Source: Pseudomonas haemolytica (lineage in GTDB: Bacteria; Pseudomonadota; Gammaproteobacteria; Pseudomonadales; Pseudomonadaceae). Taken from it: 64,000 nucleotides of DNA. The translations under genes and the position numbers were made by a program. How positions within the stretch are numbered: the first letter of the stretch is position 1; every line of letters starts with the position of its first letter. Shown here piece after piece: positions 17,261 through 27,798 of this stretch. The stretch covers positions 124,001-188,000 of the forward strand of contig NZ_VOIW01000004.1 in the NCBI RefSeq assembly GCF_009659625.1. Direction: 5' to 3'. The notes below the pieces were generated by a model. That model had not been told where the DNA came from, did not search any database, and worked only from the letters and a program-made list of their open reading frames with translations.

Positions 17261-17352
17261 AAGTGTTCTTCCTTGAAAGTGACGGTGGCCGGGCCGGGCC
17301 GGGCAATCTAATGGGCGCCACCTTAACAAACGGCCTACCCACCGGCTAGAAA

Positions 17353-17383
17353 GCAAAACGCCAGCACGAGGCTGGCGTTTTGC
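17353..17383. terminator. Rho-independent terminator after ygiQ
   Basis: A perfect 13-bp stem (GCAAAACGCCAGC and its complement) with a 5-base loop. On the minus strand the T-tract within and after the stem gives a standard terminator for ygiQ, isolating it from the toxin-like operon. Confidence 0.78.
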
Positions 17384-17397
17384 ATTTCAGGCTGCGA

Positions 17398-19701
<2,304 letters not shown>

Positions 19702-19760
19702 GACGGTGACCGGTGTTGAGATGAAAAATCGCGGGCGCGGAATATAGCACAAATTTTGAC

Positions 19761-19787
19761 CAATTCCGACGGTTATGGTCGGAATTG
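19761..19787 (-). terminator. Hairpin between dnaB and ygiQ
   Basis: A 10-bp perfect stem (CAATTCCGAC / GTCGGAATTG) with a 7-base loop lies 11 bases beyond the dnaB stop. There is no strong T-run, so it could be a terminator of dnaB or an operator 60 bases upstream of ygiQ. Confidence 0.45.
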
Positions 19788-19797
19788 AGCAGACGCG

Positions 19798-21195
19798 TTA
19801 TTCGTCGTCGTCGAAGTTGTAACTGCCCGGCGCCAGGTTCTCGAAGCGCGTGTACTTACCGATGAATGCCAGGCGGATAAAGCCGATAGGCCCGTTCCGC
19901 TGCTTGCCGATGATGATCTCGGCAATGCCTTTGTGCTCGGTCTCGGGGTGATACACCTCGTCGCGGTATACGAACATGATCACGTCAGCATCCTGCTCGA
20001 TCGCTCCGGATTCCCGCAAGTCGGAGTTCACCGGGCGCTTGTTGGGACGTTGTTCCAGGGAACGGTTGAGCTGGGACAGTGCCACTACCGGGCAGTTGAA
20101 TTCCTTGGCCAGGGCTTTGAGGGACCGGGAGATTTCGGAAATCTCGTTGGTACGGTTGTCACCGCTGGAGCCCGGGATCTGCATCAATTGCAGGTAGTCG
20201 ATCATGATCAGGGCGATGTCGCCGTGCTCACGCACCAGGCGGCGGGTACGCGCGCGCATCTCGGACGGGCTGATACCGGCGGTGTCGTCGATGAACAGCT
20301 TGCGGTCGTTGAGCAGGTTGACTGCCGAGGTCAGGCGCGGCCAGTCGTCGTCTTCCAATTGGCCGGAACGCACCTTGGTCTGGTCGATACGCCCCAGCGA
20401 CGAAAGCATACGCATGATCAGCGATTCGCCTGGCATCTCGAGGGAGTACACCAGCACCGCCTTGTCGCTGCGCAGTACAGCGTTTTCCACCAGGTTCATC
20501 GCAAAGGTGGTCTTACCCATGGACGGACGGCCAGCGACGATGATCAGGTCGGACGGTTGCAGGCCGCTGGTCTTTTCGTCGAGGTCGGTGTAGCCGGTGG
20601 AAATACCGGTAATCGCGGCATCAGTGTTGAACAAGGTGTCGATGCGGTCGATGGCCTTGGTCAGCAGGTCGTTGACACTGACCGGGCCACCGGTCTTGGG
20701 CCGCGCTTCGGCGATCTGGAAGATCTGGCGCTCGGCTTCATCGAGGATCTCGGCGGCGGTGCGGCCTTCGGGGTTGAAGGCGCTGTCGGCGATTTCGGTA
20801 CTGATGCCGATCAACTGGCGCAGGGTGGCGCGCTCGCGAACGATCTGGGCGTAGGCCTTGATGTTGGCGACGGACGGCGTGTTTTTCGCCAGTTCACCGA
20901 GGTAGCCCAGGCCGCCAACTTGAGATGTCTGGCCTTCCTTGTCCAGTTGCTCGGCCAGGGTCACCACGTCGATCGGTGAGTTCTGGTCGGCCAGCTTGGC
21001 GATGGCGCGGAAGATCAGGCGGTGGTCATGGCGATAGAAGTCACCGTCCGAGACTTGATCCAGCACGCGTTCCCAGGCGTTGTTGTCCAGCATCAAGCCA
21101 CCGAGCACGGCCTGTTCGGCCTCGATGGAATGCGGCGGCACCTTCAGGGCAGCGGTTTGCAGATCGTATTGCTCAGGAGCTGAAATATCGTTCAT
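19798..21195 (-). CDS. dnaB: Replicative DNA helicase DnaB
   Basis: Hexameric 5'-3' helicase that opens the replication fork and recruits primase. 465 residues: N-terminal DnaG-interacting domain (PHSIEAEQAVLGGLMLDNNAW), linker helix, and a RecA-like ATPase with Walker A GRPSMGKTTFAMN, Walker B LIMIDYLQLM and the DNA-binding loop region ending GPIGFIRLAF. Start taken at ATG 21195 (MNDISAPEQYDLQ); a GTG two codons upstream is possible. No intein interrupts it. It sits downstream of rplI beyond a terminator-like hairpin. Confidence 0.97.
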   Translation of the reverse strand: MNDISAPEQYDLQTAALKVPPHSIEAEQAVLGGLMLDNNAWERVLDQVSDGDFYRHDHRLIFRAIAKLADQNSPIDVVTLAEQLDKEGQTSQVGGLGYLGELAKNTPSVANIKAYAQIVRERATLRQLIGISTEIADSAFNPEGRTAAEILDEAERQIFQIAEARPKTGGPVSVNDLLTKAIDRIDTLFNTDAAITGISTGYTDLDEKTSGLQPSDLIIVAGRPSMGKTTFAMNLVENAVLRSDKAVLVYSLEMPGESLIMRMLSSLGRIDQTKVRSGQLEDDDWPRLTSAVNLLNDRKLFIDDTAGISPSEMRARTRRLVREHGDIALIMIDYLQLMQIPGSSGDNRTNEISEISRSLKALAKEFNCPVVALSQLNRSLEQRPNKRPVNSDLRESGAIEQDADVIMFVYRDEVYHPETEHKGIAEIIIGKQRNGPIGFIRLAFIGKYTRFENLAPGSYNFDDDE

Positions 21196-21221
21196 GGCCA
21201 CTTGGAATTTGGGGTTTGTAG

Positions 21222-21258
21222 AAAAACAAAAGGCACGACCTGTAAACAGGATCGTGCC
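21222..21258 (-). terminator. Rho-independent terminator after rplI
   Basis: On the minus strand the stem GGCACGATCCTG / CAGG-TCGTGCC is followed by TTTTGTTTTT. A second, imperfect hairpin (CTGGCAC / GTGCCAG at 21272-21290) lies closer to the rplI stop. Confidence 0.68.
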
Positions 21259-21305
21259 CGATGTTAACTGGCTGGCACGCGGGGTGCCAGTCAGTTAGGT
21301 GCTGC

Positions 21306-21752
21306 TTAAGCTGCTACCACGACAACGCGTACGGTGGCTTCAACTTCGGCGTGCAGGTGCACGGCTACGTCGAATTCACCTACGTTGCGGATGGTGCCGT
21401 TCGGCAGACGAACTTCGCTCTTCTGCACTTCAACGCCGGAGGCGGTCAGTGCATCAGCGATGTCGTGGGTGCCGATCGAACCGAACAGCTTGCCTTCGTC
21501 ACCAGCGGTGGCAGTGATAGTCACTTCCAGCTCAGCCAGTTGGGCAGCGCGAGTTTCGGCCGAAGCTTTTTTGTCTGCTGCGGCTTTTTCCAGCTCAGCA
21601 CGACGCTCTTCAAACGCAGCCAGGTTGGCAGCGGTTGCAGCGGTGGCTTTGCCGTATGGCAGCAGGTAGTTACGACCGTAGCCGGCCTTAACGTTCACTT
21701 TGTCGCCCAGGTTGCCCAGGTTGGCGACTTTTTCCAGAAGGATCAGTTGCAT
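21306..21752 (-). CDS. rplI: 50S ribosomal protein L9
   Basis: Large-subunit protein of 148 residues, with the N-terminal 23S rRNA-binding domain ([30 protein letters not shown] in part, with the conserved [11 protein letters not shown]) joined by a long helix to a C-terminal domain. It ends the rpsF-rpsR-DUF2232-rplI operon, the usual order in pseudomonads. Confidence 0.98.
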   Translation of the reverse strand: MQLILLEKVANLGNLGDKVNVKAGYGRNYLLPYGKATAATAANLAAFEERRAELEKAAADKKASAETRAAQLAELEVTITATAGDEGKLFGSIGTHDIADALTASGVEVQKSEVRLPNGTIRNVGEFDVAVHLHAEVEATVRVVVVAA

Positions 21753-21770
21753 GTGAAAATCCTCTAACTT

Positions 21771-22664
21771 TTAACCTTCACCGTTCGCGTTATCGGCGTC
21801 TTTCGACGCCAGACGACCGCGAAAATCAATCAGGCCGTCGACAATGGCCAAAACCACGAGTAACGGATAGATCAGTTGCATGAACAGCAACAGCGTGACG
21901 TACAACCCCACCAGCCAAAACTTGGCCAGGCGCTTCTGCGCGGCCAGCCCATGAATCAGGGCCAGCCCGGCAAACACCAGCGGTACGCTGCAAATCGGCG
22001 CCAGCAAGGCCATCTGTGGACCGAAGTTCGGCCCGACAACCATGCACGCCAGCAGCAACATCGCCGGCCCCGCGGGGATTCTGATACTGCGAAACTCGCG
22101 ACCAAAACCACCCGGGTTGTACAACAACGCCTGCCAATAACGCCCAAGAATCAGGCTCAGCACGCTGACGACCTGCAACAAAGCCGCAATCAGGCCGGTC
22201 AGGACCGGGGCAATCAGTGACGCAAACCGCGCTCGCTCATCTACCGACAACTGCTGGTAGAGATCCCCGAGGGCCAGCGGGAGGATCTTGACGATCTCCT
22301 GCGACAGCGCCTCGATTTGCGGGCGGAAAGCCGCGCCAAGCATCACTGAGTACACCAACCCCAATGCCACGCTGACCAGCAGCGTGCGGACCCAGGACTC
22401 ACTTGCGCGCAGAACCAACGCAAGGCTCGATGACCCCAGCAGTACCAGAAGTACTCGTGGATCACCGAATTGAAGCCACCAGATCAAGGCCGGCAACAAT
22501 CCCAGGGCAAGAACGCCAAGGGCGTCCTTCAAACCGCGCCGCAGCAGCACAAGGCAACCAGCGGCAGCACCCAACCAATAAAGCAACGGCAATGCCGCAC
22601 ATCCAGCCACTACGAGAGTGGCCTGCACGCGACCGCGCATGATGAACTCAGCTAAGGCGCGCAT
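21771..22664 (-). CDS. DUF2232-type polytopic membrane protein
   Basis: A 297-residue integral membrane protein with about eight hydrophobic segments and no soluble domain of note. It occupies the conserved place between rpsR and rplI, 18 bases upstream of rplI and 36 bases after rpsR. Proteins at this locus in pseudomonads are annotated as DUF2232 (YybS-like) with no known role. The shared operon implies growth-rate-linked expression with ribosomal proteins. Confidence 0.85.
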   Translation of the reverse strand: MRALAEFIMRGRVQATLVVAGCAALPLLYWLGAAAGCLVLLRRGLKDALGVLALGLLPALIWWLQFGDPRVLLVLLGSSSLALVLRASESWVRTLLVSVALGLVYSVMLGAAFRPQIEALSQEIVKILPLALGDLYQQLSVDERARFASLIAPVLTGLIAALLQVVSVLSLILGRYWQALLYNPGGFGREFRSIRIPAGPAMLLLACMVVGPNFGPQMALLAPICSVPLVFAGLALIHGLAAQKRLAKFWLVGLYVTLLLFMQLIYPLLVVLAIVDGLIDFRGRLASKDADNANGEG

Positions 22665-22700
22665 GCATTCAATCCCTTACTACTTGTCGACTGCCCGGTC

Positions 22701-22931
22701 TCAGCGGCCGTGGCTGTCGGTGTAGGCCAGCAGGGCCAGGAAGCGGGCGCGCTTGATAGCGGTGGCCAGCTGACGCTGATAACGTGCTTTGGTACCGGTG
22801 ATACGGCTTGGAACGATTTTGCCGGTCTCGGATACGTAGGCTTTCAGAGTGTTGAGATCTTTGTAATCGATCTCTTTCACTTCTTCAGCGGTGAAGCGGC
22901 AGAATTTACGACGACGGAAGAAACGTGCCAT
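22701..22931 (-). CDS. rpsR: 30S ribosomal protein S18
   Basis: Small-subunit protein of 76 residues that pairs with S6 on the platform of the 30S subunit. Recognised from [20 protein letters not shown] and [20 protein letters not shown]. It lies 28 bases behind rpsF in the same operon. Confidence 0.98.
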   Translation of the reverse strand: MARFFRRRKFCRFTAEEVKEIDYKDLNTLKAYVSETGKIVPSRITGTKARYQRQLATAIKRARFLALLAYTDSHGR

Positions 22932-22959
22932 TTGATAGGCTCCTTAAAAGGTCCGTGGA

Positions 22960-23382
22960 TTACTCGTCAGCGTTGTCGCTGTTGTCGCTGTCATCACTAT
23001 CAGCGCTTTCAGCGCCTTCGTGCTCAGGACGGTCGCGACGCTCACGGCGCTCACTGCGGTTTTCTTCAGCCTTGAGCATCTCGGATTGGCCGGTAACGGC
23101 TTCTTCACGACGGATGACCAGGTTACGGATCACTGCATCGTTGTAGCGGAAGTTGTCTTCCAGCTCGGCCAGGGCCTTGCCAGTGCACTCAACGTTCAGC
23201 ATCACGTAGTGAGCCTTGTGAACATTGTTGATTGCGTAGGCCAGTTGACGACGGCCCCAATCTTCCAGACGGTGGATTTTGCCGCCGTCTTCTTCGATCA
23301 GCTTGGTGTAACGCTCAACCATGCCGCCGACTTGCTCGCTTTGATCCGGGTGGACCAAAAAGATGATTTCGTAATGACGCAT
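22960..23382 (-). CDS. rpsF: 30S ribosomal protein S6
   Basis: Small-subunit protein of 140 residues, with the family opening [18 protein letters not shown] and core [20 protein letters not shown]. The C-terminal tail is acidic and repeats D, S, N and E ([15 protein letters not shown]), the substrate type for RimK poly-glutamylation in enterobacteria. First gene of the rpsF-rpsR-DUF2232-rplI operon, with a long leader that may bind S6:S18. Confidence 0.98.
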   Translation of the reverse strand: MRHYEIIFLVHPDQSEQVGGMVERYTKLIEEDGGKIHRLEDWGRRQLAYAINNVHKAHYVMLNVECTGKALAELEDNFRYNDAVIRNLVIRREEAVTGQSEMLKAEENRSERRERRDRPEHEGAESADSDDSDNSDNADE

Positions 23383-23452
23383 GAATGCTCCTTACGGGTT
23401 GTAGCCTGCCGCTCAAAAACGGTCAGACAAGGAGTGAATGACACTTATGGAT

Positions 23453-23494
23453 CTTGCCGCAGGGAGGCACATGCGTGCCCGCCAGGAAGGCAAG
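23453..23494 (-). promoter_or_regulatory. Candidate S6:S18 autoregulatory leader hairpin
   Basis: In the rpsF leader RNA an outer stem CTTGCC / GGCAAG encloses an inner hairpin GGCAC-GCAT-GTGCC, with unpaired TCCCTGC on one side. A two-part stem at this place fits the S6:S18 leader motif described upstream of rpsF in several bacteria, by which the protein pair represses its own operon. I matched only the layout, not a covariance model. Confidence 0.45.
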
Positions 23495-23501
23495 GGGCGC
23501 A

Positions 23502-23530
23502 ATTGTAGAGAAGGGGGAGAAGCGGCGCAA
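23502..23530 (-). promoter_or_regulatory. Promoter of the rpsF operon
   Basis: On the minus strand a -35 hexamer TTGCGC (23525-23530) and a -10 hexamer TACAAT (23502-23507) are separated by exactly 17 bases. This predicts a leader of about 110 bases before the rpsF start. Confidence 0.6.
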
Positions 23531-23578
23531 GGTGATTGGTGATTATTTGAACAATCTCCCAAACACCACAAAACAAAT

Positions 23579-23665
23579 GTGGGAGGGGGCTTGCTCCCGA
23601 TTGCTGGAGGTCAGTCACATCACCTGTAACTGACCCACCGCTATCGGGAGCAAGCCCCCTCCCAC
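23579..23665. repeat. REPIN (GTGGGAGGGGGC type)
   Basis: Inverted pair with perfect arms, in the 309-base gap between rlmB and rpsF, just upstream of the proposed rpsF promoter. The rest of that gap holds the rpsF leader and promoter and no gene. Confidence 0.88.
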
Positions 23666-23691
23666 ATTTTGCATCTATGCCAGACTCAGAA

Positions 23692-24447
23692 TTACTTCTT
23701 GGCCTTGACCTTGGCACCGCGCTGGCGCTGGGCTTCAAACAGGCATACGCCCGTTGCAACCGACACGTTCAGGCTGCTGACGCTACCGGCCATCGGCAAG
23801 TGCACCAGGTAATCGCAATGCTCACGGGTCAGGCGACGCATGCCTTTGCCTTCGGCGCCCATGATCAGGATGGTCGGGCCGGTAAGGTCTTGATCATAGA
23901 TGCTGACCTCAGCCTCGCCGGCCGTGCCGACGACCCACAAGCCGCGCTGCTGGAGTTTCTCCAGGGTGCGCGCCAGGTTGGTCACAGCCACCAGCGGAAT
24001 CACTTCCGCCGCACCGCAAGCCACTTTACGCACCACCGGGGTCAGGGTCGCCGACTTGTCCTTAGGCACGATCACCGCCAGCGCACCAGCAGCATCTGCC
24101 GAACGCAGGCACGCGCCGAGGTTGTGCGGGTCGGTCACGCCGTCCAGCACCAGCAGCAGCGGCGCACCTTCGGTACGGTCGAGCAGCTCATCGAGCATCG
24201 CTTCGCCCCACACCTGGCTTGGGCTGACGTCCGCAACCACGCCCTGGTGTACACCTTCGACCCAAACGTCCATCTCACGACGCTCGGCCTGGCCGATGGC
24301 AACCTTGTTTTGGGTGGCCAGTTCGACCAGCGCCTGCACACGCGGCTCGCTGCGACCTTCCGCCAGCCAAACTTGCTTGACGCGTTTAGGGTGGTGACGC
24401 AGCAGTGCTTCTACGGCGTGCACGCCGTAGATTTTTTCCAGACTCAT
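23692..24447 (-). CDS. rlmB: 23S rRNA 2'-O-ribose methyltransferase RlmB (G2251)
   Basis: SpoU/TrmH-type knotted methyltransferase of 251 residues that methylates G2251 in the 23S P-loop. The N-terminal substrate domain begins MSLEKIYGVHAVEALLRHHP; the SAM-binding knot carries LDGVTDPHNLGACLRSADAAG, ILIMGAEGKGMR and LVHLPMAGSVSSLNVSVA. It overlaps the end of rnr by four bases (ATGA), so the two are translationally coupled, the usual arrangement in gammaproteobacteria. Confidence 0.96.
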   Translation of the reverse strand: MSLEKIYGVHAVEALLRHHPKRVKQVWLAEGRSEPRVQALVELATQNKVAIGQAERREMDVWVEGVHQGVVADVSPSQVWGEAMLDELLDRTEGAPLLLVLDGVTDPHNLGACLRSADAAGALAVIVPKDKSATLTPVVRKVACGAAEVIPLVAVTNLARTLEKLQQRGLWVVGTAGEAEVSIYDQDLTGPTILIMGAEGKGMRRLTREHCDYLVHLPMAGSVSSLNVSVATGVCLFEAQRQRGAKVKAKK

Positions 24448-27077
24448 GACTTGGCCTTAGGTTTGCGCGAGCCGCCGCTTTTCGCGGGGGCCGAACCCGC
24501 TTTCGGCGGGCCTTTACGATGTTTACTGGGCTTGCTCGACGGCTTTTCCGCCCCGTGGGACTTTCCCCCAGACGCCGCTTTACCACCGCTTTTAGCTTCG
24601 CTGAGCAGCTGTTGCTTCAACTCACGGCTCTTGCGCAGCTCGGCGTTTTTCGCCGCGGCGTCGCTTGGGCGGTAGGCCTCAGGGGCCTTGTCCTTGGCAG
24701 AAGAACGGCGACCGGTCTTGGCGGGCGCAGGCTCGGCGGCGGCCGCTTTCGCTGGCGCCCCTTTGCCTTTGGCAGCCGGCGCGGCGGTTTCACTGCCACG
24801 CTTTTTACGACCCGTCGGCTCTGCTGGCTTGTCAGGCATACCGAAGTCGATCTTGCGCTCGTCAAGGTCAACGCGCATGACCTGCACTTCCACCGTGTCG
24901 CCGAGGCGGAAACTGCGGCCAGTACGCTCGCCCGCCAGGCGGTGATGCACAGGATCGAAGTGGTAGTAGTCACCCGGCAAGGCAGTGACGTGCACCAGGC
25001 CCTCGACGTAGATGTCGGTCAACTCGACGAACAGGCCAAAGCCGGTCACTGCGGTGATCACGCCAGGGAACGACTCGCCCACGCGATCCTTCATGAACTC
25101 ACACTTGAGCCAGTTCACAACGTCGCGGGTGGCTTCGTCGGCGCGACGCTCGCTCATGGAGCACTGCTCGCCCAACTGCTCCAAAGCCGCTTCGTCGTAC
25201 GGATAGATCCGCGCCTTCGGAATGGTCATGGCACCGGCGCGCTTGACGTGCGGGGTGTTCTGCTTGGAGTGGATCACGCTGCGGATCGCCCGGTGCGTGA
25301 GCAAGTCCGGGTAACGACGAATTGGCGAAGTGAAGTGGGTATACGCTTCGTAATTCAGGCCAAAGTGGCCCTGGTTATCGGCGCTGTACACCGCCTGGCT
25401 CAGGGAGCGCAGCATGACGGTCTGGATCACGTGGTAATCCGGACGGTCCTTGATGCTGGCCAGCAGAGCCTGGTAATCCTTCGGCGTCGGGCCGTCCTTG
25501 CCTTTGTGCAGGGACAGGCCAAGCTCACCGAGGAACGCGCGCAGTTTTTCCAGGCGCTCCGGCGGCGGACCATCATGCACGCGATACAACGCAGGGATTT
25601 CATGCTTCTTCAGGAACTCGGCAGTGGCCACGTTGGCCGCCAGCATGCATTCCTCGATCAGCTTGTGCGCGTCGTTACGGGTGGTCGGCGTGATAGCCGC
25701 AATCTTGCGCTCGGAACCGAAGACAATCCGGGTTTCCTGGGTTTCAAAATCAATAGCGCCACGGGTATGGCGGGCGCCCAGCAGCACCTTGTACAGCGAA
25801 TACAGCTGCTTGAGGTGCGGGACCACGCCAGCGTACTCACCACGCAGGGCCTTGGCTTCGCTGGTCTTCGGCGCTTCCAGGATGGTGCTGACCTTGTTGT
25901 AGGTCAGGCGCGCCTGGGAGTGGATCACCGCTTCATAGAACTGGTAGTCGGTCATTTCGCCGGTTTTCGAGATAGTCATCTCGCACACCATGGCCAAACG
26001 GTCGACTTTCGGATTCAAGGAGCACAGGCCGTTGGACAACTGCTCAGGCAGCATCGGGATCACGCGCTCAGGGAAGTACACGGAGTTGCCGCGTACCTGG
26101 GCTTCGTTATCCAGGGCCGAACCGATCTTCACGTAGCTGGATACGTCGGCAATCGCGACGAACAACTTCCAGCCGCCGGAGAACAGGCGCAGCTTGCCAG
26201 GCTTGGCTTCGCAGTAGACCGCATCGTCGAAGTCGCGGGCATCTTCGCCGTCGATGGTGACGAACGGCAGATGACGCAGGTCGATGCGTTTTTCTTTGTC
26301 TTTCTCTTCGACTTCCGGCTTGAGCTTGGCGGCTTCTTTGAGCACGGCCTCAGGCCAGACGTGAGGAATATCGTAGGTGCGCAGCGCGACGTCGATTTCC
26401 ATGCCCGGCGCCATGTAGTTGCCGACCACTTCAACGATATCGCCCTGGGGCTGGAAGCGCGCAGTTGGCCAGTGGGTGATCTTCACCTCGACGAACTGGC
26501 CGACCTTGGCGGCGCCATTACGGCCCGGGGTAATCAGCACTTCCTGCTGGACCTTCGGGTTATCCGGCACAACAAAGCCGATACCGCCCTCTTCGAAGTA
26601 ACGACCGACGATGGACTCGTGGGCACGGGACACTACTTCGACGATCACGCCTTCACGACGACCGCGACGGTCGAGGCCGGAAACGCGCGCCAGGGCACGG
26701 TCGCCATCGAACACCAGCCGCATTTGCGCCGGGCTCATGAACAGGTCGTCGCTGCCGTCGTCCGGGATCAGGAAGCCGAAGCCGTCACGGTGGCCGGCGA
26801 TGCGGCCGAGGATCAGGTCGAGCTTGTCTACCGGCGCGTAAGTGCCGCGGCGGGTGTAGATCAGTTGAGCGTCGCGCTCCATGGCGCGCAGACGGCGGCG
26901 CAGGGCTTCGAGCTGGTCTTCGGTGGTCAGACCGAATTCTTCGACCAACTGCTCGCGGCTAGCAGGCGAACCACGATCGGCGAGGTGCGCCAGGATCAGT
27001 TCGCGGCTAGGAATAGGGTTTTCATATTTTTCCGCTTCACGAGCGGCCTCGGGATCGAGGGACTGCCAATCGGCCAT
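24444..27077 (-). CDS. rnr: Ribonuclease R
   Basis: Processive 3'-5' exoribonuclease of the RNB (RNase II) family, able to degrade structured RNA. 877 residues: N-terminal helix-turn-helix (LILAHLADRGSPASREQLVE), cold-shock OB domains, the RNB catalytic domain with acidic residues in DGEDARDFDDAVYCE, an S1 domain (GVITAVTGFGLFVELTDIYV) and a basic Lys/Ala/Ser/Gly-rich tail of about 130 residues. The tail makes it longer than the roughly 813 residues of the E. coli enzyme; such tails bind RNA and helicases. It leads an rnr-rlmB operon. Confidence 0.96.
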   Translation of the reverse strand: MADWQSLDPEAAREAEKYENPIPSRELILAHLADRGSPASREQLVEEFGLTTEDQLEALRRRLRAMERDAQLIYTRRGTYAPVDKLDLILGRIAGHRDGFGFLIPDDGSDDLFMSPAQMRLVFDGDRALARVSGLDRRGRREGVIVEVVSRAHESIVGRYFEEGGIGFVVPDNPKVQQEVLITPGRNGAAKVGQFVEVKITHWPTARFQPQGDIVEVVGNYMAPGMEIDVALRTYDIPHVWPEAVLKEAAKLKPEVEEKDKEKRIDLRHLPFVTIDGEDARDFDDAVYCEAKPGKLRLFSGGWKLFVAIADVSSYVKIGSALDNEAQVRGNSVYFPERVIPMLPEQLSNGLCSLNPKVDRLAMVCEMTISKTGEMTDYQFYEAVIHSQARLTYNKVSTILEAPKTSEAKALRGEYAGVVPHLKQLYSLYKVLLGARHTRGAIDFETQETRIVFGSERKIAAITPTTRNDAHKLIEECMLAANVATAEFLKKHEIPALYRVHDGPPPERLEKLRAFLGELGLSLHKGKDGPTPKDYQALLASIKDRPDYHVIQTVMLRSLSQAVYSADNQGHFGLNYEAYTHFTSPIRRYPDLLTHRAIRSVIHSKQNTPHVKRAGAMTIPKARIYPYDEAALEQLGEQCSMSERRADEATRDVVNWLKCEFMKDRVGESFPGVITAVTGFGLFVELTDIYVEGLVHVTALPGDYYHFDPVHHRLAGERTGRSFRLGDTVEVQVMRVDLDERKIDFGMPDKPAEPTGRKKRGSETAAPAAKGKGAPAKAAAAEPAPAKTGRRSSAKDKAPEAYRPSDAAAKNAELRKSRELKQQLLSEAKSGGKAASGGKSHGAEKPSSKPSKHRKGPPKAGSAPAKSGGSRKPKAKS

Positions 27078-27238
27078 TAGAGAGTTTTCACCTTGTCTAT
27101 ATGCGGGTTAGTTTGGCATACGCGTATTGAAACGGGAAATTTCAGGTATCAACAAGCGTTTAAAAGGCCTTTGCGACCCCCGGCGCGCACCTTGCACGAC
27201 CACTGGCGAAATTTTCCAGGCTTTTTTCATGGCAGGGG

Positions 27239-27267
27239 TTTACAGCGCAAATGCCGCTCCGTATAGT
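27239..27267 (+). promoter_or_regulatory. Promoter of first tRNA-Leu gene
   Basis: -35 TTTACA (27239-27244) and -10 TATAGT (27262-27267) with a 17-base spacer. A GC-rich stretch after the -10 (GCGCGCC) fits a stringently controlled stable-RNA promoter. Confidence 0.75.
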
Positions 27268-27301
27268 GCGCGCCATCGACGACGGCAACGTTGTTGATGC
27301 T

Positions 27302-27388
27302 GCCCAGGTGGTGAAATTGGTAGACACGCCAGCTTCAGGTGCTGGTGATCGCAAGGTCGTGGAAGTTCGAGTCTTCTCCTGGGCACCA
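27302..27388 (+). tRNA. tRNA-Leu(CAG), copy 1
   Basis: An 87-base class II tRNA with encoded CCA. Acceptor arms GCCCAGG / CCTGGGC pair fully; the anticodon arm CCAGC-TTCAGGT-GCTGG gives anticodon CAG, decoding CUG, the main leucine codon in this genome type; a long variable arm and GTTCGAGTC T-arm follow. It has its own promoter and terminator. Confidence 0.96.
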
Positions 27389-27423
27389 ATTTCAAACTCA
27401 AGATTTCAACCTTGAGTCTCCAG

Positions 27424-27447
27424 AAACCCGCGAAAGCGGGTTTTTGC
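27424..27447 (+). terminator. Terminator of first tRNA-Leu gene
   Basis: Stem AAACCCGC / GCGGGTTT with a GAAA tetraloop, followed by further T residues. Confidence 0.82.
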
Positions 27448-27503
27448 GTTTCAGGCCTTTGATTTTTAACGAAAAAATTTGATTTATATTTTCAAATCAG
27501 GGG

Positions 27504-27532
27504 TTTACAGATCAAAATGCCCGCCGTATAGT
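27504..27532 (+). promoter_or_regulatory. Promoter of second tRNA-Leu gene
   Basis: -35 TTTACA (27504-27509) and -10 TATAGT (27527-27532), again exactly 17 bases apart, with the same flanking GGGG before the -35 as the first copy. Confidence 0.75.
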
Positions 27533-27567
27533 TCGCCCCATCAACAGCGGCAACGTTGCTTGATAAA

Positions 27568-27654
27568 GCCCAGGTGGTGAAATTGGTAGACACGCCAGCT
27601 TCAGGTGCTGGTGATCGCAAGGTCGTGGAAGTTCGAGTCTTCTCCTGGGCACCA
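27568..27654 (+). tRNA. tRNA-Leu(CAG), copy 2
   Basis: Identical to copy 1 over all 87 bases, including CCA and the CAG anticodon. It lies 179 bases downstream and has a separate but similar promoter and terminator. Confidence 0.96.
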
Positions 27655-27664
27655 AATTCAGATC

Positions 27665-27687
27665 AAACCCGCGAAAGCGGGTTTTTT
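27665..27687 (+). terminator. Terminator of second tRNA-Leu gene
   Basis: Same AAACCCGC-GAAA-GCGGGTTT hairpin as after copy 1, followed by TTT. Confidence 0.82.
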
Positions 27688-27798
27688 CGTTTCCGGGGTT
27701 TGAAAACATCCCAGGCGATTTCCCCCTCCGCCCGCACTTGAGAAGTTTTATCGTTTATCCTTGCAACGATTTGTTGCATATAGCGAGGAACACTTCGG

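Noticed and set aside
24519..27080. 853-codon frame antisense to rnr
   Set aside because: It mirrors the codon pattern of rnr and has no recognisable domain.
27556..27741. 61-codon open frame over the second tRNA-Leu
   Set aside because: It is formed by the tRNA gene and its terminator and has no ribosome binding site or coding character.
27741..27798. Fur box before the iron transporter
   Set aside because: No stretch matches the GATAAT-type 19-base consensus well enough.
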